Shown: positions 1 through 10,900 of the stretch, piece after piece | Layout: every line of letters begins with the position of its first letter | Position numbering within the stretch: position 1 is the stretch's first letter | Program-made: the position numbers and the translations under genes | Source of the DNA: Haplosporangium gracile | Taxonomy: Eukaryota; Mortierellomycota; Mortierellomycetes; Mortierellales; Mortierellaceae | Assembly (NCBI GenBank): GCA_015499985.1 | Contig: JAAAUF010000311.1 | Location: forward strand, 9,958 to 40,727 | Direction of reading: 5' to 3' | Length of the DNA: 30,770 bases | Notes under the pieces: model-generated | Told to the model about the DNA's origin: nothing | Seen by the model: the letters and a program-made list of their open reading frames with translations, nothing else | Database searches by the model: none

Positions 1-44
1 CAGCTTTGCAGATTTTTTTTTTTTCCTTTTCTCGTCGAATCCAG

Positions 45-92
45 GGCCCTCACATGAGACGCATTTACTCCAAGAAGACCAAGTCCGAGTAA
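45..92 (+). CDS. 3'-terminal exon of an unidentified gene (partial)
   Basis: A pyrimidine-rich tract followed by a consensus acceptor (CCAG at 41-44) opens a 48-nt reading frame that ends in TAA at 90-92. It encodes GPHMRRIYSKKTKSE, a short basic tail with the C/G-ending codons seen in the strongly coding genes of this window. The rest of the gene lies beyond the left edge. The family is not recognised; the basic tail would suit an abundant nucleic-acid-binding or ribosomal protein, but that is a guess. The exon could also begin at another upstream AG. Confidence 0.35.
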   Translation, partial: GPHMRRIYSKKTKSE

Positions 93-475
93 AAACAACA
101 AACTAGATTTTTCCTGTCATTTTCCTTCATTTTTCAAATACACTTTTGTTTGTACAAAACACCCACAGCTCATCGAAAATTCTCAGGCACCAACCCAACC
201 CAACTTTGACGCAGAGGCCCAGATCGGGGTTGACTGAGCGTCGAATCTCTTGCTCTATAATAACGGAAAATATGAAGTACCCGTGTCATTATCTCTTCGA
301 ACCATGAAGTGCATTGAGTACTAACAACAGAGTCAGATCAAAAGAAGCAACGACGTGTTTTCGAATGGGGACGAAAATGGGCACAAAATAAAATTGTTGG
401 AAGTTTTTTATGTGGGGCAGAAGAAGAACAATCAGGACAGACTATCAACACATAAAAACAGGGCACAAAACCCAT
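93..475. other. Convergent intergenic region, 3' UTRs
   Basis: This 383-nt stretch separates the + strand terminal exon on the left from the end of eS6 on the - strand, so it should hold both 3' untranslated regions. An AATAAA on the + strand lies at 387-392. No open frame of note is present. Confidence 0.5.
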
Positions 476-2550
476 TTAAGCCTTGTGGAGGGAAGAAGCA
501 CGACGCTTCTTGATCTCGGAGCGCTTCTCGGCGGCCTCCTTGACACGCTTGGCGAGGAGAGCCTTGTACTCGACCTCGGCCTCCTTGGCGTTCTCGGCAC
601 GGCGCTTCTTCAAGTTCAAGATGTGGCGCTTGCGCTGGAGGACGACGGGGGTAACAAGACGCTGGATCTTGGGGGCCTTGGTGTAGGGCTTCTTCTCGGC
701 GTTCTTGGGCTGGACCTCGCGGCGGATGACGAACTTGCGGACATCATCATCCTTGGTCAAGTTCTGTTTTACGTTTAAAATTGTTAAAAAAGACGAAGTG
801 GTTAGTGAACCGTGCCTTCTGATCAGGATGCGGGGTAACAGTATCACCGATTGTTGTTCGAGTCCAGCTGTTGAAGACATGCGCGTAGCTTAAGAGGATT
901 GTCGAGATGGGCAAGCGCAGAAGCTACAAAGCAGAGCAAGGCGAAATGCACAACAGGTCCAAATATTCTTGTTCTCCGCCCTTCCAATGAGCCAAAATGT
1001 CGCTCTTGTGATCGCTCCGCTTCTCCAGTGTAAATGTGAGCGTTACGTACGAAGAACTTGCGGATGTTGTTGGCACGCTTGGGTCCGAGACGCTTGGGGA
1101 CGGTGGTGTCAGTAAGACCGGGAAGGTCCTGCTCACCCTGCTTGACGATGGTGACGGAGAGGACCGACATGTCGGAGCCGACAATGCATCCGCGGACGGA
1201 CTTGCGCTTGCGCTCACCGGTGCGGCGGGGGCGGTAGCACGAGTGACCCTTGGACAACAAGAGGCGGACACGGGAGGGGAGGAGGACTCCCTGCTTCATG
1301 GGGAAACCCTGCTTGTCGTTACCTCCGGTGATGCGGAAGACGTAACCCTTGAACTCGTCACCGAGAGAGTCAACGGCAACCTCAGTGGAGATGCGCTTGT
1401 CGTAAAAGATGCGGCTATTCTCAGTTACAAGAAAGGTATGATATGCAGGGAGTTAGTTGTCTGCCTTTGAACGCATTAAGGTGTTGGTTTTGGCTTTGGG
1501 AAAGTGTAGTTGTATCTACTACACGGTTTCCTCTCCTGTGTGTTGCAACTTTTTTTTGTCGATCATAATGCCCCGCCACCAGCTCCTCTGTTTCATTTGC
1601 GTGTGTATCGAGTTGAACGGTCGTTGGGCGAGAAAGGCTGCATGGTCGGGGGAAGCTATCTGGACAACCAATTGGTGTACCGGAACTAGAGCAATTGATC
1701 CCTGCTGGCCGTTTTCACACACTTTGCTAAAAACTCCTTGCTAGTGTGCTTCCTTCCTGGCGCTTCCGAAGCTATATGTATTCCCGCTAAAAAAACCCCC
1801 GTTGTGTTGGATCCTGATCTCCGTCGCTGTCAAGATCACTTACGTCTTGCGCTCATCATCGAAATCGATGGTCTTCTGGCAGCCAGTGGCTGGGTTGGCA
1901 ATGTTCAACTGTTGACAGCAAAAAAAGGAAAAGAAGCGAAAAAAAAAGATCCATCAGTACAGGATTCTGACAGATCATAGTTGGAGGTGTTGTTGGGGTG
2001 CCAAGCTGAGGTAGGTGATTGGTTGTGGTTGCTGAAGAGTTTTGAGGCGCTATTGATGTAGCCCGTGCCGTTCTAGTGGTAGTAGATTTGATGATGATCC
2101 TCCCGTAGATGTCCCACAGAGGTTTGTTTTGTCCTCAGAGCTGCCGGGATGTAAGTGCCCCCATTGCGGTTGTCCGTTTTGACCAGGTCTCTGGTTCTCC
2201 CCTCCATCGCTGGTGGTTTTGACGATGGTCTCCTTTGCTCGCCAGTTCTATTTTGATAATAGTTCCGACTTGCAGTACCGTCGAGTCCTCCCATCCAATC
2301 CTCTCATGGACCCTCAAAGTTGTCGGTCAGAATAGTGCTGTAAGTGTCGATTTTTTTTCGGGTAGGAATTTTCCTGAGGTGTTGGATATGAGAATAGTGG
2401 AAGGTGTGAGGATGGAGATGTCGATGATGGTGGGATGTCTGGTTGGATGTATTGTCGTGTTGGGTTTGTCGGATGGATGTTTTCCCTATGTCTCCATCGA
2501 TCGATATCGATCCACGGCTGATTTTTCGCTGCCGAGTCTCGCACCTTCAT
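476..2550 (-). CDS. RPS6: 40S ribosomal protein eS6 (RPS6)
   Basis: This gene encodes small-subunit ribosomal protein eS6, a component of the 40S body and a target of S6 kinases. The model has four exons (2550-2545, 1908-1844, 1414-1051, 763-476) that join in frame to 240 residues, close to the family's usual 236-249. Diagnostic stretches are [16 protein letters not shown] near the start, [29 protein letters not shown], then [11 protein letters not shown] and [10 protein letters not shown]. The C-terminus, [11 protein letters not shown], keeps the basophilic phosphorylation site at Ser235/Ser236. The first coding exon is only ATGAAG, followed by a 636-nt intron with a GTGCGA donor; fungal and other eS6 proteins start MKLNI, which fixes this choice. 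Intron 2 is 429 nt and intron 3 is 287 nt. The family is certain; the 6-nt exon is well supported but not proven. Confidence 0.95.
1909..2544 (-). other. Long first intron of eS6
   Basis: This 636-nt intron separates the ATGAAG exon from the rest of eS6. It runs from a GTGCGA donor to an acceptor CAG directly before TTGAACATT. Long first introns near the start codon are common in ribosomal protein genes. I looked for C/D-box snoRNA motifs (TGATGA, CTGA) on the sense strand and found no convincing pair, and there is no long reading frame. Confidence 0.65.
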
Positions 2551-2900
2551 TTTGTAAGGCCAGTCAAAAAAGGAAGAGCAACATGTTGTTCAAGGGCAGC
2601 TAACATATAATCTTGGCTAAGAGTTAAGGGGTGTGCCACCAATTGTCCACATTCCTGTTTGACTTCTACTGTGCAACATGCTTGTACATTCCTACATTAC
2701 CGGTATCATCCTTTGTTCTTTCTTTTCATTATTGCTTACTCACACTTCATCTTGCGAGTCAAACTCAATAGCAGAACCACATCGCTATCATATCAAAAGA
2801 GAAAAAATGTTAAACCATTTGTATAAAACCGGTAGAGTAGGCTTTGAGTATTTAGATGAATGTTTATTGAATGTATGGGCGAAGCACACCTCCGACATTT
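2551..2900. other. Intergenic region: eS6 promoter and monooxygenase 3' UTR
   Basis: This 350-nt spacer lies between the eS6 start and the end of the FAD monooxygenase, both on the - strand. Just upstream of the eS6 ATG the coding strand carries a pyrimidine run (about 2570-2584), which resembles the pyrimidine-rich leaders of ribosomal protein mRNAs. The far end contains the monooxygenase poly(A) signal. No coding sequence is seen. Confidence 0.5.
2863..2868 (-). terminator. Poly(A) signal of the FAD monooxygenase
   Basis: AATAAA on the - strand, 33 nt downstream of the TAA stop at 2901-2903. Position and sequence fit a cleavage/polyadenylation signal; cleavage would fall near 2840-2855. 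Confidence 0.5.
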
Positions 2901-5072
2901 TTAGTGCTTGCTATGGGTATCAACTCCAAAGGCCTTGTGCTCCTTCTGTGGCAGGGCATGGACATGCCCGCGACTCTCGACAAGGGGCAAGAAGGTTGCC
3001 TGAGGACGATCTGCCAACGTCTTTGGATCACAGAAATGTTGGTACACCTTTGACATGTACCGCACATAGAACTTCCTCATCAGTGACTCTGTCCACGTCT
3101 ATAAAATAATATGAAAGGTGAAGAGAGCGCTCTTGTTAGTTTTCTAATAGGGTAGACGTATAAAGGCAATCATTTGTTGCAAAGGTCATATCTTTTTTAC
3201 CTGTCCGCTGAGTATGCGATCGACTTTGCGGTTCATCAACATCTGTGCCTTGGTATGCGGGTATCGATCTGCCTGAAAGTCCTTGAACAGCTCAACTAAA
3301 TTCTCTGCAGATGTCGACGGTAAGTCATGAAACAGGTTAGCCAAGATCACTGCATCCTCAATCGCGTTTGTCGCCCCTTGATGGGCAGCATTCGGGAACA
3401 TGCGATGGCACGCGTCGCCGATCAGGAGGGTTCGTCCATGGTGCCACGTCTCGAACAGCGTCTCTTCCGAAATGGCTCGAGCCATGTGATCTTTGGGTGT
3501 CGCATCCATCAGATCTCCAAGTTTGCCACCCATGGGTAACTGAAAGGTTCGACATTCATCCGAGACAAGGAGGGAGTGGGCGATTGTGTTGGCTTCTTCA
3601 GCTTCCCAGCCTAGAGTTGCTGCAGTAGTAAACTGGCTGCTGTCAGCGGAGGAGACGGAGAGTCGAGAGAGTGATGAGGGTGTGGGCGAGGGAGGGGATT
3701 TTGGTGCGAAGGAGGATGCAGCACAACGGGCGCGTTGTTCCCGAAGCGTGTTGTCGTCAATCTCCATGTTTACCGACCAGCAGATCCGATTTCCAGGCAC
3801 CGTAAAATAGCTCCACTAACAACAGTTCGACATGTTGATTAAAAAATTCACGGTCAGCACGTCTCATATATGTTAGCGAACGTATTACTTGAGAACAAAC
3901 AGCAACAAAGAGATTATACTTACAGAATGAGGCAGAGTGCTGCCAACGACAGTCTCGCACCGACTGTCTTCCTCCAAGAGCACACCAAACTTTTCAACAT
4001 CTAACGCACGCGTAACGCCCACCAGATGGATATGCCCACCCTTCAATGCCTCACCCTCGGCCTCCGCGGTTGCCGTCTCAGTTCCACCGTCATCAAGAAG
4101 TGCAGCAGCATTAGCGACCGTGGCCGCAGCAACATCCGCCGCCACAGCCAGCGCATCCTGTCTTGGCAGGATACCCTTCTTGGCAACCTGCTTGTACAGC
4201 AGCTCCCTAATTTTTGAAAATGCTCCATCGGCTCCGATGAGAACATCTCCTTGGTAGGTCGTATCATCGGCGCAGCGGATGACGACTACGTCCTTGTTGG
4301 CTGTGAAGGAGACGATCCGTTTTGAGAAATGGATCTTGTAAGGGGGGATTTGGGAGACGAGTAGCTGTAGGAGGTCTGATCTCGTTGCAATCAGCGAATC
4401 ATATCCCGTCCTTAAAAGGTAAAGGTAAAGAAAAAGAAAAAGAAAAGGAAAATGACAGGAAAAAGGAAACATAAGGAGCAATACAAAAGTATGAATGATG
4501 CTGTTAGTTGTTAGTTTGCCATTCATGCCAATCGCGTGTCCCTCGCTTTTAGGCAAAAGTTCTTTCCCCCCTGTTCTCTCTCTCTCATTTCATGCAAAAA
4601 AACCCCTCTCAGAAAAAAACAGAACAAATAACTTACTGCTCTTTATGGTCCGCAAGGTCAATCTCTCCTATCCGCTTCATATTCTCTTCAAGCAAGTGCA
4701 TCTTCTTGATGGGCTTCGCAGCCTCTTGAAGACGACGAAGTAGCCCTAATTGCTCGAACAGCGGCATCACAGTTGGTCCGATCAAAATAGCGCTTCCTAC
4801 AAAAAAAAAAAATTGGTTGCACAAACGACAAGGTATTTCGACCGATTAGTAACTCTAAAAGGAACTTCATGGCATGATCCCTCTCCACTGAAAGACCCGC
4901 TCAGTAGCAAATATTGGTGGAAAGAAACAAGGGAGGTGACTGTACCGAGGGGTGAGACGGAGGAAAAGGATTCAAAGAGCTCAAAGTCAATCTTTGCACG
5001 CTCCAGTAACACGGCGAGAGTGATACCTCCGAGTCCTCCTCCTGCGATGAGAATCTTGAATGAAGGAGCCAT
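2901..5072 (-). CDS. FAD-dependent monooxygenase (aromatic-ring hydroxylase type)
   Basis: This is a class A flavoprotein monooxygenase of the FAD_binding_3 fold, the salicylate hydroxylase-like group, which hydroxylates small organic substrates with NAD(P)H and O2. Five exons (5072-4946, 4796-4637, 4410-3924, 3815-3201, 3098-2901) join in frame to 528 residues. The N-terminal GGGLGG (residues 11-16) is the dinucleotide-binding motif, GADG (155-158) is the DG motif, and GDACHRMFP (391-399) is the GD motif that binds the flavin ribityl/pyrophosphate. The C-terminal exon carries RPQATFLPLVESRG, a tail I recall from related fungal proteins. There is no signal peptide or membrane segment. Two low-complexity inserts stand out: an Ala-rich one about 40 residues after the DG motif and a Ser/Pro-rich one early in exon 4. 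The substrate cannot be read from sequence, and the neighbours do not suggest a biosynthetic cluster. Confidence 0.9.
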
Positions 5073-5732
5073 GAGTTTTCCTTTGGTGAATGTGTGAAAA
5101 AGAAAAATAATAATAAAAGACGGTATGGGAATGAGGAAGTAAAGGGTATAGGTATATGGGGTTAGAAGAAAAGAGAAGACGGAGAAAAGGAAAAAGAAAC
5201 GGAATTGAAGAAAAGAAAGGAAACAAGAGAACAAAAAAAATAAGGGAGCGACGACCCTGCTGGCATTTTTTTTAAAGACAGCGGAGGAGCAGAGCAAGAA
5301 GGCGAAGAGGACCATGACCATGCGAGCTGTATGTTTTGCGTGTGCCTGAGGGATTTTTTTTTAGACAAAGCAAAAAACTTAACATCACAGGTGGGCTGAG
5401 AAATTGACGCCAATGGCGTCAACAACAGGCAACAGCATGCTGACTGTGCACGTCTTCGGCAGACACGCTTTTATTCCTTCTTTTGGCAGTGTCTTGTCCA
5501 GCCTCATCCCTTCCAGCAACACAAACAAACACCCTATTTTCTTGGCAGTAAAGGACACAAACCATGTGGCACCATCAATCAAGACGAGCTAAACAGTCTC
5601 TCTAGATGTAGCAACTACTTTAGTCACTCAATATGTTCATGCAAAGGAATGTGTATGAGGTAGTATATATACTCTATTCAGAATGGATGTGGTTTGATCT
5701 ACAAAAAGCACTAGAAAATCTACAAGGTGTCC
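5073..5732. other. Intergenic region: monooxygenase promoter and mscL 3' end
   Basis: This 660-nt stretch lies between two - strand genes. The part next to the monooxygenase ATG (about 5080-5260) is strongly C/T-rich on the coding strand, a leader type seen upstream of most genes in this window. The rest shows no conserved coding frame; small open frames on both strands lack any family signature. Confidence 0.5.
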
Positions 5733-7349
5733 TCAGAAGCGAGCGGGCTGATCGGCAAAAGGCGAGTTGTTACCACCATTGGAGGCAGCAGCCGCAACGC
5801 GCTCCATGTTGGTGACCTTAGCACACGCATCCCAATCAAGCCACGTCGTGCAGTTGGGGCAACGCACCGCATTCAATGGGACGCTCTTTAAACAATAATC
5901 ACACTTCTTCTCTGTCACCTCTTTCTTGGAATTCCTGCTCATCTCGTACACTATCATGTTAAAAGGAAGAGAGGGGGTGATTCATGATGAGTAAAGTACT
6001 GGACAAAAAGTATGCCCTAATGGTTGATGTTTGCTTCGACGGTTGGGGGTTGCATATTTTTGCGAGTCTTACCTTTGACAAAGATGAAGACACATCCGGA
6101 GATGATAAAAAAATTGATGACCGTCTGCACAAAGTTGCCCCAGTTCCATGTCACTGCCATATGGTCCTTTGCAATTGCCCTCGTCGGTAACTATTTTTTT
6201 TTTTTTTTTTTGGGGGACAAAGAAAAGAAATATGCAAGTCGTTAGGTATCACTTTCGTTTGAAAAGCAGTTACGCGGCGCAAAGATAACAAACAGAAGAA
6301 TAAAGAACGAAGATCGGTTCGCTTACAGGAGTGTCAATAGGTTCGAGAGGGTTACGATGCAGGACAATAAAGTTCTCCTCGAGGTTCTTTCCTGAAGTGA
6401 TGGCAATCAAAGGCGTAATAATATCCGTCACCAAACTAGTGACAATCTACACATATAATTAAAAAAAAAAGTTAATATCTCTCACGCCTGTCTTATGTTG
6501 GTCACTTATCATGAAAGAGGCATCGATGAGGGTAACTTACAGCAGTAAAGGCCGCACCTATTATTATCCCGAGATACAAGAAAAAAGAGACATACAAAAA
6601 AGACGAGCGTCAGACATCACATCTACAACTCCAACCGCCGAGCGGTAATCAAATCCGCTTCTGTGCCCTCCCATTCCAAATTCCCGAGGGAACGTCCGTC
6701 TCAACTCGCCGTTCAGGGACACGACGCAAACATTTCAGGAACACCCTTTGGAATCATATTCATCAACAAAATTCTTTAAAGGAAAACAGTCCACATATTT
6801 TCACATACCAACGACAACAGCAACAGCAAGGTCGATGACATTGCCACGGTCCATGAACTTGCGGTAATCAGCAAAGAATGAAGCTCCCTGCTTGATACCA
6901 GGCGCATTTACCAATTTGTCGCCCACTTGACCCACTCCCTTCTCAACTATCGTATCAAAGCAAAAATAAGACACAATTGTACGAGGGGTTAGAGTTGACG
7001 TTGAGACCTTCCTTCCTGGGTAAGCAGCTTTCAAAAAGAGGATATAAAGCAACATCATTGTTGGAACAATGAGCAGATAAGTACCATTGGAGATGCCTCC
7101 TCGAACAGCTTGAGCGCCGTGCGTGATCCCAGACCGGGCTTCAGTGATAACATTTCTCTTTTTGGGTCTTCCTGCCGAGTCCATTCCTCCTGCGGTCCCG
7201 TTCAGCTCATAGTGCTCATCCTGACTGCCATTGCCACTGTACTGCTGGTTATTATATTGGTTCTGCAAGGGGTGGTAATCGTCCTGCTTCCGGGAGGGGT
7301 ATGCCGACGATGGCTGTTGAGGATTGCTGTTGCTGTTATAGTTGCTCAT
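5733..7349 (-). CDS. MscL-type large-conductance mechanosensitive channel with zinc-ribbon tail
   Basis: This gene encodes a homologue of bacterial MscL, a homo-oligomeric channel that opens under membrane tension. Six exons (7349-7085, 6946-6809, 6557-6541, 6446-6327, 6190-6073, 5950-5733) join to 291 residues. An 88-residue Gln/Asn/Ser-rich N-terminal extension precedes the core. KFMDRGNVIDLAVAVVVG (118-135), continuing through GAAFTAIVTSLVTDIITPLI, is the classic MscL N-terminal helix and TM1. WGNFVQTVINFFIISGCVF forms TM2. After TM2 comes EMSRNSKKEV and then CDYC (236-239), ten residues, and CPNC (250-253), a zinc-ribbon-like tail. Bacterial MscL is about 130-150 residues, so the ends are additions. 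Exon 3 is a 17-nt micro-exon. Exon 5 could instead start 24 nt later, in the same phase. Whether it sits in plasma or organelle membrane cannot be told; no clear targeting peptide is seen. Confidence 0.85.
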
Positions 7350-7922
7350 AGCTTGGTTCAGGGGTGCGGAGGAACGAAAAGGAGAGATGAAGGCGAGAAA
7401 AAAAAAAAAAAAGAAAGGATGAAGGAATGAGAGGTAAGGAATGAGTGAAAAGTGAAAGGTGAGAAACAAAAAAGGTGGGAAAGAGAGAAAAGAAGGAAGT
7501 GAGAGAGAGTGACAGGCTGAACCCTCCCCTCCACTTTCCCTCCTTTTTTGCTTTTCAGGTCTCAACCACAAACACTTACTTTCATCCACTGAACGGCTCA
7601 ATCAAGAGTAATTTGGGCGTTTTGAACCTTAACTCCATTTAGGGACAAAATCAATGGCTTCAGGCTTCACTTGCCATTGGCGCATGTGGGACAAACGGGT
7701 GGGTGGACCGTTTGTCCTCTCGCTTTTCCCTTCTTCAATAAATGAGGCGTAATATGAGCGTGTTTGTAAGTTTGTGGAGCAACTGGTGCGAAAGTAATAA
7801 AGGAATATCTTTGTTCATAATAGTTTAATAGGTAAATGGTAAATGGTAAATGGTATTAGGTGGTGAAGATAGGGGAACTAGTTCAGCAATTCATACTCGA
7901 TTGCATTTCAAGAACGTGCGTT
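7350..7922. other. Intergenic region: mscL promoter and ABCA 3' region
   Basis: This 573-nt spacer lies between the mscL start and the stop of the ABCA gene, both on the - strand. About 7360-7560 is purine-rich on the + strand, which makes a C/T-rich leader for mscL; an AG following a T-rich tract near 7559 could end a 5' UTR intron. A short tandem repeat lies at 7831-7855. No supported coding sequence is present. Confidence 0.45.
7831..7855. repeat. Tandem repeat of a 7-bp unit
   Basis: GGTAAAT occurs three times in perfect tandem, followed by a partial GGTA unit. It lies about 70 nt beyond the ABCA stop codon, in the presumed 3' UTR or flank. It looks like a small minisatellite; no function is proposed. 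Confidence 0.8.
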
Positions 7923-10900
7923 TCACTTGGTGTTGGTGTTGTTCTCGGCTTCCTCCTTAGCGAGCTTCTCGGCCTCTTCTTGCTCTTGAAGACTGACAAA
8001 GACCTCCTCCAGGGTCGTCAACGAAAGACCAACACTCTTGACACCCAACCGGTTGGCCGCAATCTCGCTGTCCAGATGAGCAAACAGACCAGGGAGGGCC
8101 GCCTTCTTGTCCTGGATGTATTCCTGCGCACTCCGTCCATTCCGCTGCTCAACCGTGCCAGTCGTGGGTAAGACATATGTGATATCGGTCGCAGTGTTGA
8201 CATCGATCGTCGCGTCAGGGAAGTGCTGGTGGACAACCGCCGTCGTGCGCTCCTCATCAAACAAGATCGTGTTGGCTTCATGTCGTTCGTCGTCCAAGTA
8301 ACTCGTTGCCTGGATTTCGTTGTTGTCGTTGTAGTGGCGCTGCTTTTGCTGGACGGCGGCGTGGTGCTGATCCGCCAACATGACTCGACGCTTCTCGAGA
8401 CTTAGTCGGTATCCCAGTCCAAAGCGGTTTTTCAGGAATAAGGAGCTGCCCATGGTTTGTAACTGACCGTCAGACAAGATTGCAATACGGTCACCCAGGG
8501 CATCGGCCTCCTCCATCGAATGCGTCGTCAACAGGATGGCACGTCCAGCCTTCGAATCCTGCATCAGCTGCCAGACTTGCTTGCGAGTAAAGACATCCAT
8601 ACCGGTAGTGGGCTCATCGAGCAATACAACCTTAGGGTCACCGAGGAAAGCAAGGGCGACGGAGAGCTTGCGCTTCATTCCTCCTGAAAAGGTGGCTACA
8701 CGCTCGTGCTTCTTCTCCTTGAGGTAGACATCCTCCAAAAGGTGATCGAGGTACTCGTCCAACAACTGCTGAGACGTCTGAGGGCCGCTGGAAGAGCTGT
8801 CAGCAGAACCAGCATCGGTGCGACCCAGGACCTTGACACCCTTGATGGTCGCGTAGAGTTGAACAGTCTCCCAGGCAGAAAGAGTTTCGAAGAGGACGTC
8901 GTGCTGAGGACAGACACCCATCTGCTTCTGAACCTCGGTCAATGTGCGCATGTCGACCTTGCGGCCACCAGCAGTATCGCTTCCAGGCATCAAGTGTCCA
9001 TTGACGACGACAGATCCAGCAGAAGACTTGACCATACCCATGATAATAGACAGAGAGGTGGTCTTTCCGGCACCGTTATGACCAAGGAATCCGAGAATCT
9101 CGTTTTTGTGAACCTCTAGATCCAAACCCTTCACGACCTCCTGATGCTGAACGCCTGAAAAGGGACCGGTCTTGCGCTCGGACTTTGGAGGGTAAAACAA
9201 ACGAACAAGCAGGCCATAGAGAGGGACGTTGTAGGCCCATCCAGGTCCAGTCGAGTACACCTTGCGGATACCTCTAGCAGAGATGATGCTGCGGTCCTCA
9301 ACGGGGATGTGGGAGATATCGACCTGTTCAAACATGTCCGAATGCTCCTTGGCGTTAGATGCTCCAGTATGGGTGACAGTCTCGTCAGCATTTTGATACT
9401 GTCCAAAGCCCCAGTAGCTGGGACGCAAGAAAAAGTCAAAGGGCAGGGCATTTCCATATTCTCCAGGGAAGACGGCATCGAGGTACCAAGCAATGAAGGT
9501 GAACAGAACAGCGTCAATAGCCAACATCCACAATGCCTTGCCACAGGGTCCAGAGGCCAAGTTGTCAAAGGTGACACCACCCAATGCGGCCTCAACGTTG
9601 GAGATGTAGCTGATGGCACGACCGATGGCGACGGAGGGAAGCAAGAACAGGAGAGTCTCGGTGGTGGGGTCAATAATCTTGCCGCCTCCAAAGACAAGCG
9701 CCATGCAGATACCAAAGGAGCCAACGGTCCAGATCAAGATCATGAACGAAGCAGTGTTGCTCTTCTTAGGGTCGGAAACCATGACGGAGGCAATGGTTCC
9801 GAATGCGGTGCAGGAGAACGAGAACAGGACCAAGATCAACCAGACAATAAAGGCGTTGGAGTTGGTGAAGATCTTGCCGACAAAGAGGATCATGACCATC
9901 AGAGCGCACGTAGCCAAGTTCTGAATGCTATTAGCGTGTACATTGTTCACGAATGATTACATTGTTAATAAAGCTTTTGCCTCGAATAGCTGATGCGTTG
10001 ATTGAGAATCTATAACAGAGACCCGAAACTCTACACCTGCGCACAATACTTACTTTTGCATCAACCAGAGCGAGATCAGGTAAGGATCCCTATGCATACC
10101 CATCATGGTCATGGCCATGCGGATCTTCTTCTTCTTTTCCTCAGCAAGAACACTGAGAACACCAAGCCAAACAGCCTGGAAACAAAAGATAACATAGTAG
10201 GCGTTCAGTCCTTGGTTGATGGACGAGCCCAGACCGACAAAGTTGGCGTACGAGATGAATGTCCTGCCAACTCCCGAGTTCACAGTGCCAGGAACAGTCT
10301 TCAAAGGAAGGGGTGATGACAATCCTGGCTTTCCATTGGCCTTGCGACGCAAGTTGATCGCTGCACGCTCCACATACGCCTAACGCAGATGAAGTTCCAA
10401 GACAGTTAGGAAACATGTTCTTTTTCTTAGAGCGGAAAGCCAATCGATAAGAGACAGAGACTGTTGTTTTTACCTGAGCGGTGGCGAAGCGGGAGTTGAG
10501 GTACTCAGAGTTGGAGTAAGAGGTATGGTTGGCGAGGATGGTGTACTGGTACAGATCAGCGGGAGATCCTCCAGCAGCCGAAGGGGTCGTCAAGTTGGTT
10601 GAGGGTCCGTAAAAGACAACGCCAACGACAAAGTTCTTTGGCGAGGCATCGTATGCAGCTGTCATTTCAGCCTCGTTAGTGTAGAATTTGGGGACGACAG
10701 ACTTTGGTTCAGAGGCGGTAAAGAATCCAGTGAGTTCTGTGATGATGGGATCAGTTGCTGGAAGTCCTGTGTATCCAAAATATGTGCATGCTGTTGTCGA
10801 GACGCAGGTGTCATCGGAGAGGAAGGGCAATGCCTTGACCGACATGTCTAAATTATCCGAGAAGATAAAAAGGTTAGTTGGCATAAATGTGGATATAACG

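Noticed and set aside
410..1470. Long + strand open frames over the eS6 gene
   Set aside because: They overlap conserved eS6 exons on the opposite strand and encode Leu/Gly/Val-rich shadow sequence.
1909..2544. Intronic snoRNA in eS6
   Set aside because: No convincing C box/D box pair with flanking stem was found on the sense strand; TGATGA-like strings lie on the opposite strand.
6901..7088. Reading straight through mscL exon 1 into an extra hydrophobic segment (LLIVPTMMLLYILFLKAAY)
   Set aside because: The segment lies between a GGTACTT donor and a GATAG acceptor that join in phase, and the read-through would add an unrelated helix before the MscL core. It is kept in mind as a possible retained intron.
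9309..9956. 215-codon open frame on the + strand
   Set aside because: It is antisense to the conserved transmembrane part of ABCA copy 1, which has strong family evidence. Its Gly/Asp/Gln-rich product has no domain.
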